A stretch of DNA of 64,000 bases from a bacterium 1XD42-76 (GTDB taxonomy: Bacteria > Bacillota > Clostridia > Lachnospirales > Lachnospiraceae). How positions within the stretch are numbered: position 1 is the first letter of the stretch; each line of letters begins with the position of its first letter. The position numbers were made by a program, and so were the translations under genes. Shown piece by piece: positions 61,901 to 64,000 of this stretch. The stretch covers positions 31,586 to 95,585 of the forward strand of contig QZDW01000016.1 of the NCBI GenBank assembly GCA_009917545.1, given 5' to 3'. The notes under the pieces are model-generated. The model did no database searches, was not told where the DNA came from, and worked only from the letters and a program-made list of their open reading frames with translations.

Positions 61901-62305
61901 CATAAGAATGGGCTGATGCCTGTACATATCCCTCATATTCTTGTCGTGGTGCAAAGGAAGAGAACTAACGGTTCATATGAGTGGCTTTTTGCCCGGTTAT
62001 GGTAGATTTCCAGCCACCTGAACTGTTACAGTGATATTTAGCACCATTTCAAAGGATTCACAACTGACTTGATAAATCAGGCCTCCTATGGTAAGATAGA
62101 ATCACGGCAGGTGGAATCAATCGCGTTGTATCATACATCACACAGAATCCCCTTTCTGAGCTTGAAAAATTTATTCACAACAACTTCCCACAGAGAGCAC
62201 AAAACAGAAATTTTAACTTAAGAAATGTAGTCTCATGCTGCCATATATGGGATATGTATGCGATTCCATATCATGCGTGAGAGGCTTTTACAAAGGAGAA
62301 ACATT
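61901..62305. other. gap between the two sigma factor genes
   Basis: 405 bases with no supported gene, RNA or promoter; some short dyads only (AAGAAT ... ATTCTT near 61915-61965). Confidence 0.4.
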
Positions 62306-62616
62306 ATGTCAGAAAATAAGGAAGCTCTTTTAAGAGAGTTGATCGATAAATATGCAAAGCTGTATATGAAGCTGGCTTGTAACAGCGGAGTCTCATCTGA
62401 AAATGCAGAAGATATCGTTATGGAAGCCTTTTGGTCGTTTTACAAATCGGACTCTTTCGGACATCTGAGTGAGGAAGAAACGAAAATTGTAGTTGCAAAT
62501 GCTGTGAAAAACATATGCAGGGATTTTGCAGAGAGAAAATCCGAATGTAAAAAGCCAGATTGGATGAATACTGCGATGGGCTGGTCATGACGGGGGAAGT
62601 CAGGAAGAAGTTAGTG
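62306..62616 (+). pseudogene. truncated paralogue of the sigma factor
   Basis: ATG 62306, seven bases after AAAGGAG, starts a frame like the 61370 gene: ALLRELIDKYAKLYMKLACN, ENAEDIVMEAFWSFYKS, HLSEEETKIVVANAVKN. After about residue 80 the similarity continues in another frame (LDEYCDGLVMTGE against IDECRDELELSHH), and at 62617 an IS630-type element begins. Region 4 is absent. The 94-residue product would be an incomplete sigma factor. Confidence 0.75.
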
Positions 62617-63551
62617 TATTGACCGCTTGTAAATAATGGTAATGATATGATAAAAGGAAAAACGAGGTGTCCAAATGGGAAGAAAAAGAACCTACAAAAT
62701 CCTTTTATCAGATGAAGACAAAAAAGTTCTTCACGCTACTATCAATAACAAAAAAACTTACAAAATGACAGTCAGACGCTGCCAGATTCTTTTGGAGCTG
62801 GATGAAAATGTGCCAGGACACCTCACACAAATACAGATTGCAAAAACTTTTGGCGTCAGCAAGTCAACCGTGTCAAACACTGTTTCCGTTTATTATTTAT
62901 GAGAAACCGTACAACCCTTCTCTCCCAGTAAGCTGTATGGATGAAAAGCCTTATCAGTGCCTGGGTGAAACCTGTGAGCCACTTCCCATGCGCCCCAGAG
63001 ATACTCAGGAAGCCAGATTCGGAATTCATACGTAAAGGAACCTGCAGCATATTTATCTTTACAGAACCATTACGTGGCTTTCGTTACAGCCATGTTCGGG
63101 AAAGGCGGACAGCGCTTGACTGGGCAGAAGAAATAAATATCTTCTGACAGAATGTTATCCTGACAATCAAAACTTATTTAGGTTATGGATAACCTGAATA
63201 CCCATGTAATCGGGTCACTATATAAAAGGTATCCCACGTAGGAGGCACGCGGTTATGCGAAGCGGCTGGAAATACATTATACACCCAAACATGGAAGCTG
63301 GCTGAACACTGCCGAAATCGAGCTGAATATAATGACAAGGCAATGTCTTGCCAGAAGACAGAATTTCATTTCTACAATTGAGCAGGAATTAGCGGCATGG
63401 GAGCAAATGAGAAATGAAGAGTATGGGAAAGTGACATGGCACCTTACAACCCCACAGGCTCGTACAAAACTCATTTCTCTTTATCCAAAATTCGGAGAAT
63501 CTGGGAAGTAAAATTCCCAGACAGATTACCATTATTTACAAACGGTCATTA
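62617..63551 (+). mobile_element. degenerate IS630-family insertion sequence
   Basis: Ends: left TTGACCGCTTGTAAATAATGGTAAT (shown 62619-62643 in the window) and the inverted right end ATTACCATTATTTACAAACGG-TCA ending near 63548. Both are flanked by TA (62617-62618 and 63550-63551), the IS630/Tc1 target. About 930 bp with a broken transposase. It sits inside the second sigma factor gene. Confidence 0.75.
62675..63511 (+). pseudogene. IS630-family transposase, broken
   Basis: ATG 62675 encodes the N-terminal helix-turn-helix (MTVRRCQILLELDEN, QIAKTFGVSKSTVSN) up to 62902. The catalytic part follows in other frames: MDEKPYQCLGETCEPLPMRP (62938 on), then RKGTCSIFIFTEPL and HVRERRTALDWAEEI, and the C-terminal HGSWLNTAEIELNIMTRQCL (about 63288). 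At least three frame breaks and a missing block between the second and third catalytic acids make it inactive. Confidence 0.8.
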
Positions 63552-63600
63552 CACTAGTGTGATGTCTGTCTGATAACTATGGTAATATTCAAAACCCCTA

Positions 63601-64000
63601 TCAACTGAATTTTGGATAAAGTGACTTTAATTTTTCACGTGCATCCTCTGATTTGAAATGCCAGTTTACCGTTCAGGTTTCTGCATTGCGTTCCTGTTCC
63701 CACGCCTCCTGTTCCCTGTTCAGATTTTCCAGAGTATCGATTCTTCGGGCAAGGCACTGGCGGGTCATTGCGTTCAACTCTATCTCAGCAATGTTCAGCC
63801 AGCTTCCATGTACCGGCGTATGGTGGATTTCCAGACGTTTCGCCAGACGCCTGGCCTCTTCCGGTTTGTACCGTTTGTACAGCGATGCTTCCGCGTGGAT
63901 ATTCAGGTTGTCCATGTATTCCGAATCCGTCTTTTGTGTATCACCTGGCCGCATGGGTAGTGGCTCCTTTGTTTCCCCAAGCAGCTGGTAAGGTTTTTCA
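63601..64000 (-). pseudogene. second IS630-family transposase, reverse strand, deleted (runs off window)
   Basis: Minus strand: EKPYQLLGETKEPLPMRPGD runs in from the window end, then jumps from DSEY directly to MDNLNIHAEASLYKRY, missing about 55 residues that lie between in the family. It continues through HHTPVHGSWLNIAEIELNAM. A premature TGA at about 63674 precedes the last 20 codons (NWHFKSEDAREKLKSLYPKF). It faces the first IS630 copy; the junction contains the palindrome ACACTAGTGT. Confidence 0.8.

Noticed and set aside
63653..63991. Two plus-strand frames of 100-112 residues at the window end
   Set aside because: They are antisense to the IS630 transposase remnant, whose conserved blocks are clear on the minus strand.

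Overview
The window is a 64-kb piece of a low-to-mid GC Firmicutes chromosome, most likely a Lachnospiraceae-type gut clostridium. This is inferred from the rpmF / plsX / acpP / rnc / smc / ftsY core, strong AGGAGG ribosome binding sites, TTGACA/TATAAT promoters, YesMN-type two-component genes, choline-binding-like wall repeats and clostridial-type enzymes such as 4-hydroxybutyrate dehydrogenase. Nearly every gene is on the plus strand; the exceptions I can support are a SIMPL-domain gene and insertion-sequence remnants.

Layout. 1-1.6 kb: the C-terminal part of a wall-bound surface protein. 1.9-2.7 kb: DUF177 gene and rpmF behind a consensus promoter. 2.7-12.4 kb: a block that separates rpmF from plsX, holding a decayed AAA-ATPase-like gene, an ABC-2 exporter pair, an XRE regulator fused to a desulfoferrodoxin-like domain, a PTS IIC-like permease, a secreted wall-binding protein, pyrG, dapL and a gatA remnant. 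12.5-20.7 kb: plsX, acpP, rnc, smc, ftsY and threonine ammonia-lyase. 20.7-28.6 kb: a solute-binding lipoprotein paired with a large hybrid histidine kinase, then a complete polar amino acid ABC importer. 28.9-40.5 kb: an M20 amidohydrolase, then a YesN/YesM two-component system with two membrane-anchored sugar-binding proteins in front of mglB-mglA-mglC (galactose-type import). 40.7-43 kb: a small membrane protein, a YoaK protein and a ferredoxin-containing aldo/keto reductase with a MerR-style promoter. 43.2-49.6 kb: a sigma-54-type activator and, behind a consensus -24/-12 promoter, an M14 deacylase, two membrane proteins and a second M20 hydrolase. 49.8-52.1 kb: 4-hydroxybutyrate dehydrogenase, a cupin and YbaK. 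53-64 kb: an accessory region, partly AT-rich, with PD-(D/E)XK/Rpn-type genes, an FRG-domain gene, an alpha/beta hydrolase, DUF401 and RidA genes, two related sigma factors (one broken) and two decayed IS630-family elements facing each other.

The most striking observation is that CTP synthase (pyrG) carries a C-terminal extension of about 50 residues that reads as an ANTAR RNA-binding antitermination domain, and that its own leader has a promoter followed by a strong intrinsic terminator about 380 bases before the start codon. A hairpin with a six-base loop overlaps the terminator's 5' arm. Together these suggest a metabolic enzyme that could control transcription termination, possibly of its own mRNA. 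A second theme is a dispersed family of ~107-bp hairpin repeats, about eleven full or partial copies, sitting in the gene gaps, sometimes in tandem.
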